Assembly: GCA_944470555.2 (NCBI GenBank)
Contig: OX104132.1
Span: 14,579,755 to 14,643,754, forward strand
DNA from: Heterobilharzia americana
Lineage: Eukaryota; Platyhelminthes; Trematoda; Strigeidida; Schistosomatidae
Reading direction: 5' to 3'
DNA: 64,000 nucleotides
Notes under the pieces: model-generated
The model's database searches: none
What the model was told of the DNA's origin: nothing
The model's input: the letters and a program-made list of their open reading frames with translations, nothing else
Shown here: positions 11,701-24,600 of the stretch, piece by piece
Numbering within the stretch: the stretch's first letter is position 1
Layout of the letters: each line of letters begins with the position of its first letter
Made by a program: the position numbers and the translations under genes

Positions 11701-13525
11701 GAGCAATCTAATTTCAAAATACAACGAAATATCCACAAAAGCTATTTGAGTGTCAGCTGTGAAGATACTAAATCATTCATTTCATCACACATAAAGACAT
11801 AGCCATCAGTTGACAAAGGGATCTGGACAGTGATGTTCATACAAGACTGGGAGCAACAAGGAAACTTCTGTAAGCATGGTAATTCTCAGAGATAACCAAC
11901 AGACAGACAGACTTTGAAACTGCATACGAAACAGTAAATAACTCGTTCTTTATTGACACGTTAAAGTGGTGCAGGTAATTTTATTGATGTTTACTACCGA
12001 CGCTTTTATTGGTACAACAATTAAGATCAGGATTGTGGATTCAAAAGGGTATGTTGCCTTCACTTTCTGATTAAACTTCTTAATATTGCATATCCTTAAA
12101 CCCAACAAACTTCTGTTATCTTTTGCACTTCTATTGAGTTTGTAGTTAGTAGGCAACTTTCGATTCAGCTGCCAACATCTTGTCTTGAATGTCATTGCCT
12201 TCCTCATTGACAGCCATGCTACCATTCAGCTACGTATTTGTCATCACTTGGTTTCATTTCACGCTTAGGTTACAACAGCTCGCAATCCACCCTGTTAAGT
12301 ATTTTGATACTTCTTACGCAATTATTACTCCCATATTGTTTTACTGGTCACAACCTTGCAAGAATCATAGTTTTACAAATCATGTTGACATTCTTTTCCA
12401 ATAAATTAGGCTGATAAGTTGAATAGAAGTGGTGTCTCTATCCATTCTAAGGTAGACGGTTACCAGAAATCTGATAAGTAAGTACTCTCAGTTCTATATC
12501 CTAATGGTGAGCTACTTTTCGCTTTATCAGTTTGAAATACGGTCACCGATGCGTGGGTTCAGAATTCGGTCCAGAGGTTAGATTCAACGGTATGTTGAGG
12601 TATTATAGAGAAGTACTGTGATGTTTTACCTTATATATTAAAACATTCTCAATGAGAAGTACATTCTTAGTGATATTAACGTTAAGGTAAACCATACCAA
12701 TCTACTAGTTGTTGTTAAATAGACAATAGTAAACGAAATATGTAGTTGAATATCACTCACTCCATTTTGTGCGGCTGAAGTGATATAACTACTGCTTATT
12801 TATCTCTTTCCTATCTGCTTTCACAAGTAGTTTGGCTCAGATAGTCGGGCTTTATAGGTGACTGGATTTTGGCAAATAGTGTTTACTGTAGAGAAATCAT
12901 GTTTGCAGGAAGTCACTATATTATTACTCCTTTCACGTGTTCAGCCACAATTTTTATCGCTCAATTTTACTGCCTTTAAAAATGTTATTTCTCTATTGGC
13001 TATGCTTCCAATTTTAATATGATAATTTGTCTATTCGCCCGTACGGCGCACGCTTTGTATATAAACACAAGAATTGTGTTCCTGGATTCATACTTTCATA
13101 CATTCATTTGGAAACTTTCTTCAGTCTAATATTGTCTTCTTCTTGTGTCACCTGAGTGAATTATCTACTATCCTGTCGTTCATGAAGTAACTAGATTACA
13201 TCCCCCAATTAACGTATCCGAGAATTTCGACATTTTTATGTCACATATTTTTACAATTAGAACTTAAGTCCTCCAAGTATTGGAGAAGCCACCGATTGGT
13301 AAGCTTAGCAACCTCGAAAATTTCATTTGTAAAGCAGCTGCCTACTTTGAGTAGTATGATTTTTTTATTTAAATAAAATGATTTCGGACTGCAGTACTGA
13401 ACTATTTAACTCATTAGATTACTCGAAGTTTAGTTGAATTTCAACAGAAAACTTAACAAAAAATAGGTTTTTCAGCCTCAAGACAAAGTTCTCGGCACTG
13501 TGGTGGGGGTATAATTTCGTAATAA
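8784..13525. other. Long unassigned stretch
   Basis: About 4.7 kb without a recognisable coding motif, tRNA-type promoter or known repeat. Short open frames occur, for example 61 lysine-rich codons at 9769-9954 (+) and 91 codons at 11950-12225 (-), but none has a domain or motif I recognise, or a credible splice context. These lengths are expected by chance in sequence of this composition. Confidence 0.4.
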
Positions 13526-13529
13526 GTCG

Positions 13530-13625
13530 TTTATTTGGTACAGGATACAGCGATATTGTATTTCTTTACTGGATGACGTTTCGAATAGGTTTTATTGTTC
13601 AAAATCATTTGAAGTTCATTTTTAA
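13530..13625 (-). mobile_element. Possible PLE 3'-end fragment
   Basis: The plus-strand text acagcgatattgt...tggatgacgtttcgaata lines up with the 3' ends of PLE-7 (about 45105-45145) and PLE-12 (about 63285-63330). Read on the minus strand it contains cgaaacgtcatccag, which resembles the 3' half of a hammerhead motif (GAAA, minimal stem III, cleavage site). No matching 5' core is visible. The similarity is short, so the call is tentative. Confidence 0.35.
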
Positions 13626-13756
13626 GTTACCTGGTCAAAAGATGAACACGGATACAAAATGTCGCATGGAATATAACGATATTGATGTTATTGAATAGGG
13701 TTTATTTGTATCTGTATGTTTCATTACACTAATGATATACGACACTGGACACATCT

Positions 13757-13780
13757 GCAGATTCCACTTAGGGAATCTGC
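13757..13780. other. Short perfect hairpin
   Basis: The nine bases gcagattcc are followed after six bases by their exact reverse complement ggaatctgc. It is not followed by a T-run and no gene ends here. Function unknown; probably chance. Confidence 0.5.
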
Positions 13781-15790
13781 ATGCCAAGTATCTGATCTAT
13801 CTTGAGGGTGCATGGTAAGATGAGATTCTCTTTCGTACTACACATCTGTAGCTAAAAAGTGAAACTGATTGCATGGACCGATTGATTTTTTAACAGTGAT
13901 ATTCTCAAGAACTTTCTTATCGATCAGATATTAAGATGACAGATAGAACTGTATGAAGGAAGAAACCATCCTGGCTTCTTTTTAGCTTCCTAAAGCACTA
14001 GCTAACTTAGTGAATACCCTTGTAATAAAAGAGATAGAGAGGAGAAGCATGGAAGTCAAGATACTACACTGGGAAAATCTTTTGTAAACGAATCAAACAA
14101 ATACCCAGGAATTCAGCTGAATAGCATCATTATAAAAATGTATGGAACCAAGCAATTTTTACACATCTACATTCAGTCCACTGTGTTGATTGACATCTGC
14201 GTATGGAGTTAAAACCTTGGAATCTTGAAGTCTTCATGAGGTATACAGTTTATCAAAAATGCCTCACCTAAATCTAACTTGTGTATCTATGTATTTGAAT
14301 ACTTGAAACTAGGTGGGTTACAGCGTCTGTAAAAGTGTTTGTTGAACATAACCCTACGACTGACATTGCGAAGCGGTGTTATGCATACTAATCACAAGAA
14401 TACAGTCAAGTAGCTTCGACTGAATGAAACACTTGTCCCTTGAATCTTAGAAAGGTAGACCGGAAGTGGCCATGATTTCATGGCCTAGAGTGAACCAATG
14501 TTATTAGTGACGTGATAATTGTCAGAACTCATTGTTTTCTCGAATTCCTTCTTCTAATTCTTGTAACAGGGATTTAGAAAAGGTTTATACTTAAAGCGTA
14601 AATCCAGCGTTTTATTGTAATGATTGAATCTTGATCAGGATTAGTTTTGTAGGAAGAATGAAGCTTAGACGAATTCCTTACTAATACTTACATGATCAAC
14701 TTGAGGCTGAAACACTTTAAACTCTGTTGTCGGAACTACGGGTTAAAAATAAATCAAAAATGAATAACTATCAGATATGCAAGCAGTTTCAAAATCAAGG
14801 GGATTAATTTCAATTTCATGTACTCTTATTTCTTAACGTTAACTCATCTTTTTCTTGAGTAACTCAAGTTTCTTTCACTTACAAAGTCTGTGCTAGAAAT
14901 ATGACCTGATGGACCAATATACTTAGTTCTTGTTATGAAGTGAGACAATATCCCTTAGTTTCCTCGAAGAAGACTGAATTCCTGAAGTTTCAAAACCAAT
15001 CACAGCATGCCAAAAATTTGCTATAGACTACGCGATCATATGTGTTAGTTTCGGATTGGCTGGATGTCTTTTTAGAAAGATATGGAACATATCAAGGCCA
15101 TTGAAAAAAATATATAAACCATTACTTTTTGTTACATGTTCAGCTTGACAATAAACCTCTTATCGTTTTCCACTTCCTTCTGTTTCCGCGGAACGGAGAG
15201 GTCTTCAAGATTCCATTCACACATACATACAACAAGGTTATTCCAGTTTCCTTAAACTAATATGGGGCTTTGAAATTCAACCTTGAGTTGACTAAGACGA
15301 GAAACTTCTTTAGCGGAAACAATATCATAACACTCATAAACAAATCTAGTGCTTTGTAGACAGGTATTCAGGACAAAAGTACAGTTACGAAGTGAATTTC
15401 ATCAAACTAACAAGCTAATTAAGTGATTTATACAATAGAGGTACAGAGAATTTGTGGTCGGCACCCGCTGAAATGAAAGTCTGAGAAAGGAAAGCTAACC
15501 ATTCCCCTTTGACCCGATTGATGGTCAAGTCTGTGTTATTTGAGTGAACATTCAGGCAAAAGCTCTAAACTACCTTTGAACGAAAAAGCAAGTTTTTTAG
15601 CCTCTGCTTTTACTCTTATTATGAAGGATATGCTTCAACAAAAGTTATCAAGCTTGCCTTGAAGGAACAGGTATACCCGTAAAGTTGGTTTGGACGGTAA
15701 AATATGTTCGCATAGAAGTTGATCAACACTGGAAAGCAGTTGGTTGTCATTTTCTACATTCTAGCTAGATTGGTTCGTAATAGGAATAGC
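13781..15790. other. Unassigned sequence
   Basis: No gene, RNA or recognised repeat on either strand. Confidence 0.35.
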
Positions 15791-15794
15791 CTAC

Positions 15795-16295
15795 AGTGAT
15801 GACCACGAGTTAGGCGTCTTATCTTTCACTGGAGAGCCACCAATCTCATGTTGTCTAGTTCTGAATGCTGACCGAATTCTGTCTGTCATTTTGCAATGTG
15901 ATTACTAAGCTAAGAGGCTTGCTATAAATATTAGTTAACTGGAGAAAAGTGGTAGGAAGCCCTGTTCGACCTAGGATTCAGGCTTATTAACACTCATCGA
16001 GAAGAGATGTTTGCAATGTCGATGAAACCAATGCTCCATGTGAGATATGAAACCATGTCACCTTATGTTGGAGTTAGCGACGTTACCAGTGAGCTGTTTT
16101 GGCTACTCATGGCCCTCTGTAGGACTGGATTAGACACATTAGTTGGCCACTGGAGAGTTACAAATTTGATGTTATTTAGTCCTGAGATAAATTTCGTCAC
16201 TGACTACATTACTGAGGGATGCGGATTCGAATCTTAGAGGTTGCAGATACGCCTTACTAACAAGTGTCAACAACCACGAAGTCTTGAACAAGCAG
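15795..16295. repeat. R3 tRNA-derived repeat, inverted composite copy
   Basis: The text atgctgaccgaattctgtctg (near 15865) followed by a block ending aggcttgct matches, on the minus strand, the R3 copy at 27816-28095. More R3 in minus orientation is seen at 16060-16165, with ggactggattag and the ttggccactggagag block. From about 16195 the orientation flips to plus: a B-box-like gcggattcgaatctt (16218-16232), then ggttgcagatacgcctt and gtgtcaac, which is the R3 tail. The copy is therefore rearranged. A 76-codon frame at 16007-16237 lies wholly inside it and is not a gene. Confidence 0.6.
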
Positions 16296-16589
16296 GGCTT
16301 CCTATCATTCGCCTCCAACCAACTAACATACATCTTAGCTTGCATGAAGGAATAAAGATATCAGCAGGAACAAATTCATTTTCAGCGATATCATCCTCTA
16401 CAGCTGTAAGCTTGTATTTAAATATACTCAATGTGTATAAAAATGCAAATATTTGCTTAGCAACAATTGCTAGTAGTTTGTGGCTATGAAAATAATATAG
16501 GAATGTAAATTACGTAAGAGATATGTAATTATTTGACAATATGAGTAGACAGTTGCCAGTGAGCAAAAGGATAAAAACATTGTAACTGA

Positions 16590-17640
16590 GCTAAACAAAA
16601 ATCGTTTGCATAACAACAGTATGAAAACAAAAGAGATTAGTTTTAAGAACTGAAAGTTGAAGAATTAAGAAGTGAATAAGGAAAGGGAATGACAAAGTTA
16701 CTTCTGAATAGACAATTTCGGCTTCAGTTTTTGTGGAGCCGGGCCTCAGTAGAGGTTTCCAACACTTTGGAAGATTAGATAGTACTCTGTAAACCAGAGA
16801 CAATAAAGCTTCTGGAACTGTATGTTTACCGTCAACCAAACGTTAATTCATCTACGTTGACCTTAACTAATCCATGCTGGATGGTGTTGGAGTGGACGTT
16901 TTACAATCCGCCTTTGCACACAGCCTATATACATAGCTCCACAGGAACAGGTGAATGCAATATATGCATATTGAAGTGGCTAAGAGTGACAGTTGATCCT
17001 TGACACACATGTTCACCATTGAGTGACTAGCACAGGCAAGTTGCATAGTGGGTGCATAGAATGTTCTTCTGCCAGCCTTCATTAGTCTGTATTTTAGTAT
17101 CTCATCTGATGCATCTCCATTGAATTCAAAGCTTAAAATGAGCTTCTCCTTCCCCATACTGATATGAGACAGATGAGTAGCATTGCGATGTAGATTTTTA
17201 CCTACGAATCTTTCTCCGGGTATCCATTTTTGATGGACATCAGTCTTCTAAAGTGTCACGAGTAAAAATCTTCCTGATTCGACAGGGCAAAAGAATGAAT
17301 TAAATATCTTTTTCAGCTGACAGGGACCCGAATGTGAAAGTCTGTCATTTGTCATTTCATATGGATTTTTGGCGAATGGATATTTTAAGCTTCCCATTAT
17401 CTCTTCTTGTTAACAATATATCAAAATATGGTGTCTTTGTGAGTGATTTCATCTCCATTGTAAAGTTGGTAGAGTAGTGACATTCACTGAAAAACTGAAG
17501 TACTTTCTGCAAATCACATTTCTTATCACAAACAATGAATGTACCATTGACCGACATATTTTGTGTAGAATTTAGACTGCTCGATTGCTGGACTGAGCAT
17601 AACTGTTTCCAGTTTGGTCATAAATAAGTGTACACTATAG
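16590..17640 (-). mobile_element. PLE remnant (PLE-5): RT palm, thumb and GIY-YIG region
   Basis: On the minus strand, about 17635-17570 reads FMTKLE...IEQSKFYTKYV, the segment just before the catalytic box. A frame break and substitutions turn the box into VNG before TFIVCDKKCDLQ (17557-17500). FDILLTRRDNGKLKISI (about 17410-17362) is the usual PLE block that precedes the VYRKPT-type motif. After a damaged gap, 17157-16870 holds LSFEFNGDASDEILKYRLMK and CIYCIHLFLWSYVYRL, a corrupted GIY-YIG core. Nearer the 3' end, YRVLSNLP and a late EAEIVYSEVTLSFPF fit the element's C-terminus. It is inactive. It resembles PLE-10 and PLE-11 more than PLE-6. Confidence 0.75.
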
Positions 17641-19800
17641 ACACTATATTTAAATGAGATTGTACAGCTGTAGAAAATGATATCACCGAAAACAAATTTA
17701 TTTACCCTTGAAGTTTGTATTCTTTTATGATCAAATGGGAATATTCATAACTAACATGAGTTTGAAAAAGTTTCAGATTCTGTCTTCGATTAGCTCAACA
17801 ATCAACAAGCAGAACATACTCCTGTAATCCACTGTTGGATAGGGTTGGCTGAAGATCATCGTTATTCATAGCTAACACACTTTCAATTTAAAATAAGCCT
17901 AGTTTTGGTCACATATTTTTATGTTAAGGTAAAAATAGAAGCTATAAAACTAGAAGGACTTTTTAAACTGAGTTGAACAGTTTAATGTAGGGTGTATTAA
18001 TGGAAAACCTAACTTATACTCTTACTGACATATGCATTCCAAGGTGACCGGTGTCTGTGTGCTCTCAGATGTGAAAAGTGTGCTGAGCGGTAAGAATTAG
18101 TTGAATCTGGTTGGCCTTGTATAAACTAGTCGAGATCAGTTTCGACTACTGTGGTAGGGTAAATGAACTGAAACAGGTAATACTGGCCAATGATAACAAA
18201 CAGGTAACAGATAATAATGAAGAATTGTTCAGGCTTGTTTAGGAGTGTACTCATAATGGTGAAAATTAGAGAGATTGTAGTAGAGAAGGATAAGGATTAG
18301 TGATATGCCTTTGAAGTGGGAAACTAAAGCAAAACGTGGATCATTCTCATCTGTAATTTACCTGATCTTCAGTTACCACTCAGTTGCTCATCATCAAGGA
18401 TTGAATAAGTGGGATACTAATAGTAACTTTGACAACAGTGACACTGAAATAGGTGCTGTGTCCTGAGTGATTAATTTTATCTATTTCTCTCAAGGTAAGT
18501 TAAGGAAGAGAATAGTTAAGTAGTCATTTAATGCTCCACACCTAAAAGCACCATATAAATTGTGGTTAGAGAAGCCCACTGGAACAGTCCTAATGGAATG
18601 AATATCACGCAAGTACATTAAATTGCTCATACTCTTTCTTGCCCACTTGAAAGGACCGTTGAGCAATCTTCGGTCATGCTAAACCGTCTGAATGATCTTC
18701 ATCACTGCAATCTGATAGACCGAATTTTCATCTAACTTTATACTGGAAACCACTTTGAGTGTGACTGTGCACCTCATCTACGGTCTAAAGTCTTAAAACT
18801 GCTTTATTGTCAATAGATAATGCAATCTTGACCGTAACAGTGACGACAACATAAAGAGTAGAGTCATTGAATAATATCCCGCAAGCTGTTAGCTAGTGAA
18901 AGCCAATTCAGTATTCCTTCGATCAGCTGCATAGATTGAAAACATTGGTGCAGTTAATTTTTTGACGTAGGTGATGACAGAACTAATCTCACCATCATGA
19001 CCATCGCTTCCATGTAATTCTCATCTAAAATTGTAATTGACCAGAAAACCCTTTAACAGTAAGAAGTCCTTAGCATATTTGTCATCCTAGTTTGGTAACC
19101 TTCATCAGTGTTCATTCATGCAAATATGCAGGAAGCGTTGAAGGAATGAGTAATTTTTTGAAAAGTATATTAACATCCAGCCACTGAGCTGAAGTCCACT
19201 AATCCACTCTGTAAGCACACTGTTACCATCATTTGATTTCATCAGTGGAAGTATATCCCTACTACCAATAAGAATGATATTATAGCAGAAACTTTCCAAA
19301 AGAGCTTCATGAAATACACCCTAAAACCAGTCCCTAGTAAGCACTGAATTATTATCTATTAAAGTGGGATATTGTTTGAAATCAAGGTGAGTCTCATGTA
19401 AGATTGAAGTAGGCTGCAGAACATATATTTTGCATGAGTAAGAGAGAGGATGAAAAAAGAATTGAATTCCCACCAGTCAATGCGATGAGATACATCCTGA
19501 ATCTTTGCTTCAATAATCAAATCTTCCTCACATTGTCAAAAAAACCCCAGATTGAAATGAACTTTATGTTCAATTCTTAAGGAAAATATGCTTGTAAAGG
19601 CTTCATTGACTTAGTATGTCATCAGTAAATCATCGCAGAAGACTACAAAATGGTGTTTTCTGTTCATTCATCAATATGCATGACCCTCTTGAATAAGCTA
19701 AAATAGAAAAATAATGATTAACGAGTTTGATCAAATTGTCGTTCCATGCAACATTCTGTACAAGAGTTAATCTCATATGATGCCAGTTTATTTATAAACT
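17641..19800. other. Unassigned sequence
   Basis: About 2.2 kb. A 64-codon minus-strand frame at 19105-19299 has no motif I recognise. No RNA or repeat signals seen. Confidence 0.35.
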
Positions 19801-19804
19801 TACC

Positions 19805-21925
19805 TCGCCTAGTTAACTAGTTCAATAGTTACCAGCCAGTCCTAAGCCCTGATAAACAGGGAAGGTTCACCATAAGAATAGCAACCCTACCCCGTAAAAC
19901 CAATCCAGTCGCTAAACAAACTTCAAAGCACAAAGAAAATATAAAACATAAAAATAAACCCATTCCTCACTGCAATCAGAGAGACGAAGTGACACCACGT
20001 GGTGAAAGCTTCGGAAAACCAATTGGTTAATATGTCTTCTCTCCTCTCAATGAAAGTGAATGTAAGAATGTGGAAACGAGATGTCCGCAGAATGTTTAAA
20101 GCTGGCTGGCTGGCAAGCCTGCCAGATTGTAAAAGAGATGAGAAGACATAGCATAGAACTGCTATGAATATGCGAGGAATCTGTGAGGAATCTTCAGATG
20201 GAATGGAAGTGGACTCTACAAACTGTCAGCTGGAGAGGAGTCAATAATCTACTCCAACATTGTCACACAGACGACAACCACCAACAAACCGCACTGAGTT
20301 TTTTGTGGCTATCATGACGTCCCCAACACCATCGAAGGCTCTCTCTCATGCAGTGGGAACCAATCTCCTCTTCCAGGATCAGGATCATGACAGCAAGGTT
20401 CAACTCAGAAGGAAGGAAAGTCACAATCATACAATGCTATGCTACACTACACTACGCAACTACAAATAATGCAGATCAAGAGAAATAAGAAGAATTCTAT
20501 AGAAAACTGCAATCAGTAATGGAAAGGACACCACCCAGTCGGCGACATCAACACTCTAATGAGTGGGCTGACATGTTTTAATGACAAACTGACAGCAGAC
20601 AACGCAGGAAGAGAACTGATCATGGGTGGAGAAGCATCGGTGAGACGATGAACGAGAATGGAGAACTGCTTGCAGATTTCTGCACATCCAGCAATTAGGT
20701 GGTTGGAGGCGAAGCAGTGTGTACAAACACAAGGATATTCATAAGGCATCGACATGGATTTGATTTGACAATGAAAAGCTCAGTGATGCCTTTGAGGTGA
20801 AGTGAAGTAAAGATAGGAGACAGGAGTAAGACAAGGCTGCCACCTACTATCACAGACCATCTTCCTGGTTGTGGTCGACTGAAATGGATCATGCAACAGA
20901 CAACTGTGAGAGCTGTGAGAAGATGGGCATACGCAGGCTTGATCGATGAAAAGACAAAGGAGAAGATTTGGATTTCGCCCATGATGATGATGATGATTTA
21001 TATCTGATGTCTTGTCGCACAAGCTCGATCTGCAGCGAAAGCCAACAAGTTGGCAGAAGAGATAAGGCAGCGAAGACGGGACTTCAAGTGAATGTAGAGA
21101 AGACAAAGATAGAGGTGATGAAGATACCCAGCAAACAACAAGCACCAGTCACCATAAACGGGAGAAACGTGAAGGAAGTAGGCAGGCAGCATCGTTTCAA
21201 CTACAGGCAGTGGCGGTGGCGGCGACACAGATGAGGACGTCCAAGCCAGCCAGCATCGAAAAGACGACAAGACAGACCTTCCTGCATTAATCTGAAGTGA
21301 TCAGTGTGGAGGTATACTCTACTGTACTGCACTCTACTGCATGGCACTAAGCATAAAGCGTGAACAACATCCGGATCTCCAACACTAACTCAGTCAAGTA
21401 AGTCAGTGCTTCTATGTGGTGGTTGAGAGACTTGGCATATAACAAAAAGCATTTCGAACAAACTACAGACATCATACATCATCACAGCTGACGCATACGC
21501 CCACTCGATACTGAAAATCAGATCAGATGGCTAGAATAATAATGATAAGCAATGGAGAACTCAGTTTGGCTGGCTGGCTAGCTGCAACGAACCAACCAAC
21601 AACCCATCATCCAACAAATATGCAGAAATGGAGATGGATTGGATTGGATCAGATTGGACATACACTGAGTAGATCATTTGGGGACATCACGTGTCAGGCA
21701 GGTCAGGCACTTCAGTGGAACCCAAATGGGAAACGACGTGTTGGCCGTCCGAGGTGAGGGTGACATGGAGGAGATGGTGTGAGGAAGAAATGAAAGGTTG
21801 TGGGCATAGCAGTGGTGGAGGCAGGTTGAAAATCCTGCAGAGAGGAGAGTGAAATGACGATGTGCTAGTGAAGTCCTATGTTCCATTAGGAACCCTAGGG
21901 ACAAATGGTAATGATAATAATTGTT
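19805..21925 (+). mobile_element. RTE-type LINE, copy A: both ends present, internally deleted
   Basis: Copy A starts with a non-coding 5' region (19805-20100) also seen in copies B and F. Next come endonuclease scraps (EFYRKLQSVMERTPP near 20497-20540, NDKLTADNAGRELIMGG near 20575-20630, NENGELLADFCTSSN near 20650-20695). Then part of the RT (TGVRQGC near 20820), a distorted catalytic box at 20971-21000, VNVEKTKIEVMKI (about 21090-21128), and the C-terminal KWRWI domain with GKRRVGRPR (about 21625-21760). The 3' end is the shared gttcca...aaccctagggacaaatggt. The RT fingers and part of the palm are missing. The family is RTE/SR2-like by protein wording; the exact subfamily is not settled. 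Its 3' end is almost identical to copy B. Confidence 0.8.
20977..20998 (+). repeat. GAT triplet expansion inside the RT catalytic box of RTE copy A
   Basis: The frame reads DLDFA-H-DDDDD-LYLM. In relatives the box is FADD. The codons cat followed by five gat repeats therefore sit exactly on the catalytic aspartates, as a small microsatellite growing from the GATGAT of the active site. Confidence 0.8.
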
Positions 21926-22435
21926 TTTAAATACCTGAAAAAATATTTTAAGTAGAATAAAACACCACGCAAAAATTATCTTCATCTTTCCTTTATAAAT
22001 GTATATTTTCTCTTATCACATATAACTCTAAAGTTATATTTGTAAATGTCAGGAACAACTTAAAATGTGACCAGTAATCAACTAAATGCCAGGTAAGCCT
22101 AATTGAATCAGACAAGCTATTTGTCATTTGTACATGAAAAGTATAGAGATGCGAAATTATTTATATTTCTGTCATATCTGTCTTCCCTTTCAGTATGAGA
22201 ATGCCAAAGCTGAAGGCAGGAGATATATGTTTATTCTTATCCTTCAGAAAATTCTTTTTTGGTCTAGGTGTCTGTCCGAAAATGAAAACATAAAATTTTC
22301 CTCTCTAAGATTATTTATACTGAAAACTATAGAGTGTGTTAAATGTTAGTTTTGTATGCTTCAACTGAGTGGTTTATGAAGAACTCATTAATTCTAAGTC
22401 AGTCCTTATCATTGAAAACCTGAGAGTAATGGACA
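21926..22435. other. Unassigned sequence
   Basis: Nothing recognised. A 73-codon frame at 22128-22349 has no known motif. Confidence 0.35.
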
Positions 22436-22439
22436 GCTG

Positions 22440-22965
22440 TTTTGTCCTTGTATGGTACTACTCGGCAGTAAACGCCTATGATCTTCAAGTTTGATGACGA
22501 ACGCGTTAAACGTCCAACCTTTAGGTCGGAGTTCAACGCTCCACGGTTTCTAAGTTCTGTCATTTCTTAATATAGCGCGATTATCACACAAGGTCTTCAG
22601 TTGTTATCTACTTTCATTCAGACTGGTTGACCCCATAGATCACTGCTTCTCATCAACGCTCATAAGCGACATGCTTCCAGATGGATATCACGAAGTTCTA
22701 GTGAGAAGCCGTCACCTGTGGGGTCAACCAGTCAGAAGGGAAGTGGATGCTAACTGAAGACCTTAGGTGATGGTTACGCTATATTGCTAATTGACAGAAG
22801 TTGGAAACTGAACCAATGAATTCTAGTCCAGAAGCTGAATAGTTGACACGTTCGCCATGAAACCGGAAGGTCTTGAGTTCTATCCCTAGCCGGGTCGTGG
22901 GCATGTGCTGCTGAGGAGCCCATACTAGGACGAAACAACTGTCTAGTACTCCTAGATTTTCAATG
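22440..22965. repeat. R2 hammerhead-type tRNA-derived repeat, head-to-head inverted pair
   Basis: The left arm, about 22440-22665, is minus-strand R2: it contains ggacagctgttttgtcc, the reverse of the R2 hammerhead 3' half, and then ggttgaccccatag. The right arm, about 22690-22965, is plus-strand R2: gtggggtcaaccagtcag, then gacagaagttgga, a B-box-like cttgagttctatccc (about 22872) and a hammerhead-like module. The two arms share a near-perfect palindrome centred between ggttgacccca (22629) and tggggtcaacc (about 22716). The gap between the arms is about 30 bp. Confidence 0.75.
22900..22956 (+). ncRNA. Hammerhead ribozyme motif, R2 type, catalytic core intact
   Basis: The core ctgagga (22911-22917) fits CUGANGA. 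Stem II gccc/ggac encloses atacta (one C-A mismatch). It is followed by gaaa (22932-22935), a short stem III aca/tgt closed by ac, and the cleavage-site tc (22942-22943). Stem I can pair gtgctg (22905-22910) with tagtac (22944-22949), six pairs of which three are G-T wobbles. All conserved catalytic positions appear present. This is the most complete R2 hammerhead in the window. Self-cleavage is inferred from motif rules and has not been shown. Confidence 0.6.
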
Positions 22966-24600
22966 GGTGATGAATATACCTCAAAAGTAAAATCTCCACT
23001 CACGTCCAAATAAAAAGTTCTAAGTTTGCTAAGGACATAACTTCCTTTTTATGATCAGAGGAAGTTTAGACACCAGATATTTGTGTCCTAATAACTAATG
23101 ATTGGTTGGTAATTGAGACTTTTTTATAACTCTTCACATACACAACATCATCAGAGTCGACGAAAGAAAAACTCCAATGGATTAGCATTACAGCTGAAGA
23201 ATTTCCAGTAGTTATTCAATCGGAACACCGTTATGTATCCTGATAAAAGGATAGTTCGGTTTTCGTACGATTAGCTTTTATTTGTAAAACATAACAAAAC
23301 AAGAAAGATTATTTTTCCACACACTTTCAGTGTTGTCCTTTTCAAACCTTCAGCATTAAATTATCTGACAAATATTTCCAGATAATTCATTAAATGTAAA
23401 TCACGAAATTAAAAAAAATCATGTATAACCTATTTGGTTAATTAATATTTTGCTCCAATTCATACACAAAGAAGCCTAGAACAGTCTGGCCTGTTCTAGC
23501 TAATATGATGATGGTGATGATGGATGGATAGGAGTGTCTTAATCGACTGAAATAAGTCTGACTGAATTTCCTGAGAAGAACACTGCGCTAGAAAACATGA
23601 CATGTTGACATACACTTGATTAACTGCTATTTCCCCTTAGTCCAATTAAAGAGGTAAATAAAATGTGAGTGATTTGAACACTTTGACCTTCTGAAGTGAA
23701 TCATTTTGGGTACATAATTTATTGATCGGTTCAGTTTGAAACAAGTAAAATGATCACCTAGTGCTCAGATCATCTTGATCCAGTCACTGGGTAGTCTACA
23801 AGTAATCCTATCAGTCAGCAATATACATCGAATGTCTTATTCAACTGTTTATACCATATAAAATCTCATTATTGGGCGTAATTATCAGAAAATCTGTTTT
23901 TTCTTTCATGAAACGCTTAAAATACAGGCTATTTATAAAGTGAGCATTTTTTCATCTTCCTTTCTAAAAATCCCACTTATCTTAAAACAAGTTGGTGATT
24001 GAAAACTTGAAAAGTGAAGCTTTCAGTGGTTATTGTTCTGACATTAATTTACAGAGTAATGATTATCAGTTTGTACTTATGAGACAGATGAGATACTTCG
24101 ATGCACAATAGTCTGGCTTATATATCCACTTCTTTTTATTTATGTTACTCTACATTCAGACGAATATTATATTACGTTTACTGGCCGATCATCTAATCAC
24201 CGCATCATTCACAATTCATTAGCAGATGACCGTCGTAGAAGACAGACTTTCAAGTGAAAAATATTAAGTTGCAGGAAAACAGTGGCGTATAAATAATACT
24301 AATTATTTTTATTTCAGAAGTTAAGTCTAGATTGCAGAAGAAAGAGTACTGGTCATTTCTTTGCGGGAATACTCTGATTACAACCTAATTTGCCTTGCCA
24401 TTCTCTAGATTATTGATGCATTTCCCTACTACTTGTACATTAGTGACTGAAGGTAGATAGTAATTATAATTAGCCATATGAATAATTAGAATGCAAGTTA
24501 GTAGAGGAGAGTAAACATCACTTTGACATCGTAGCGTTTATGTGATATGCTGTTGTCTGAATAATACTAGTCATACTTCTTCTGGTAAGATCTCTTTGGT
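22966..24600. other. Unassigned sequence
   Basis: Contains only a short ATG/GAT-rich run near 23504-23530. No gene or repeat recognised. Confidence 0.35.

Noticed and set aside
16007..16489. Two adjacent plus-strand frames (76 and 82 codons) considered as one broken gene
   Set aside because: The first lies inside an R3 repeat and the second starts in the R3 tail; neither has a known domain.
20780..21145. 121-codon minus-strand frame with a histidine run
   Set aside because: Antisense to the RT region of RTE copy A; the histidines are the complement of the GAT expansion.
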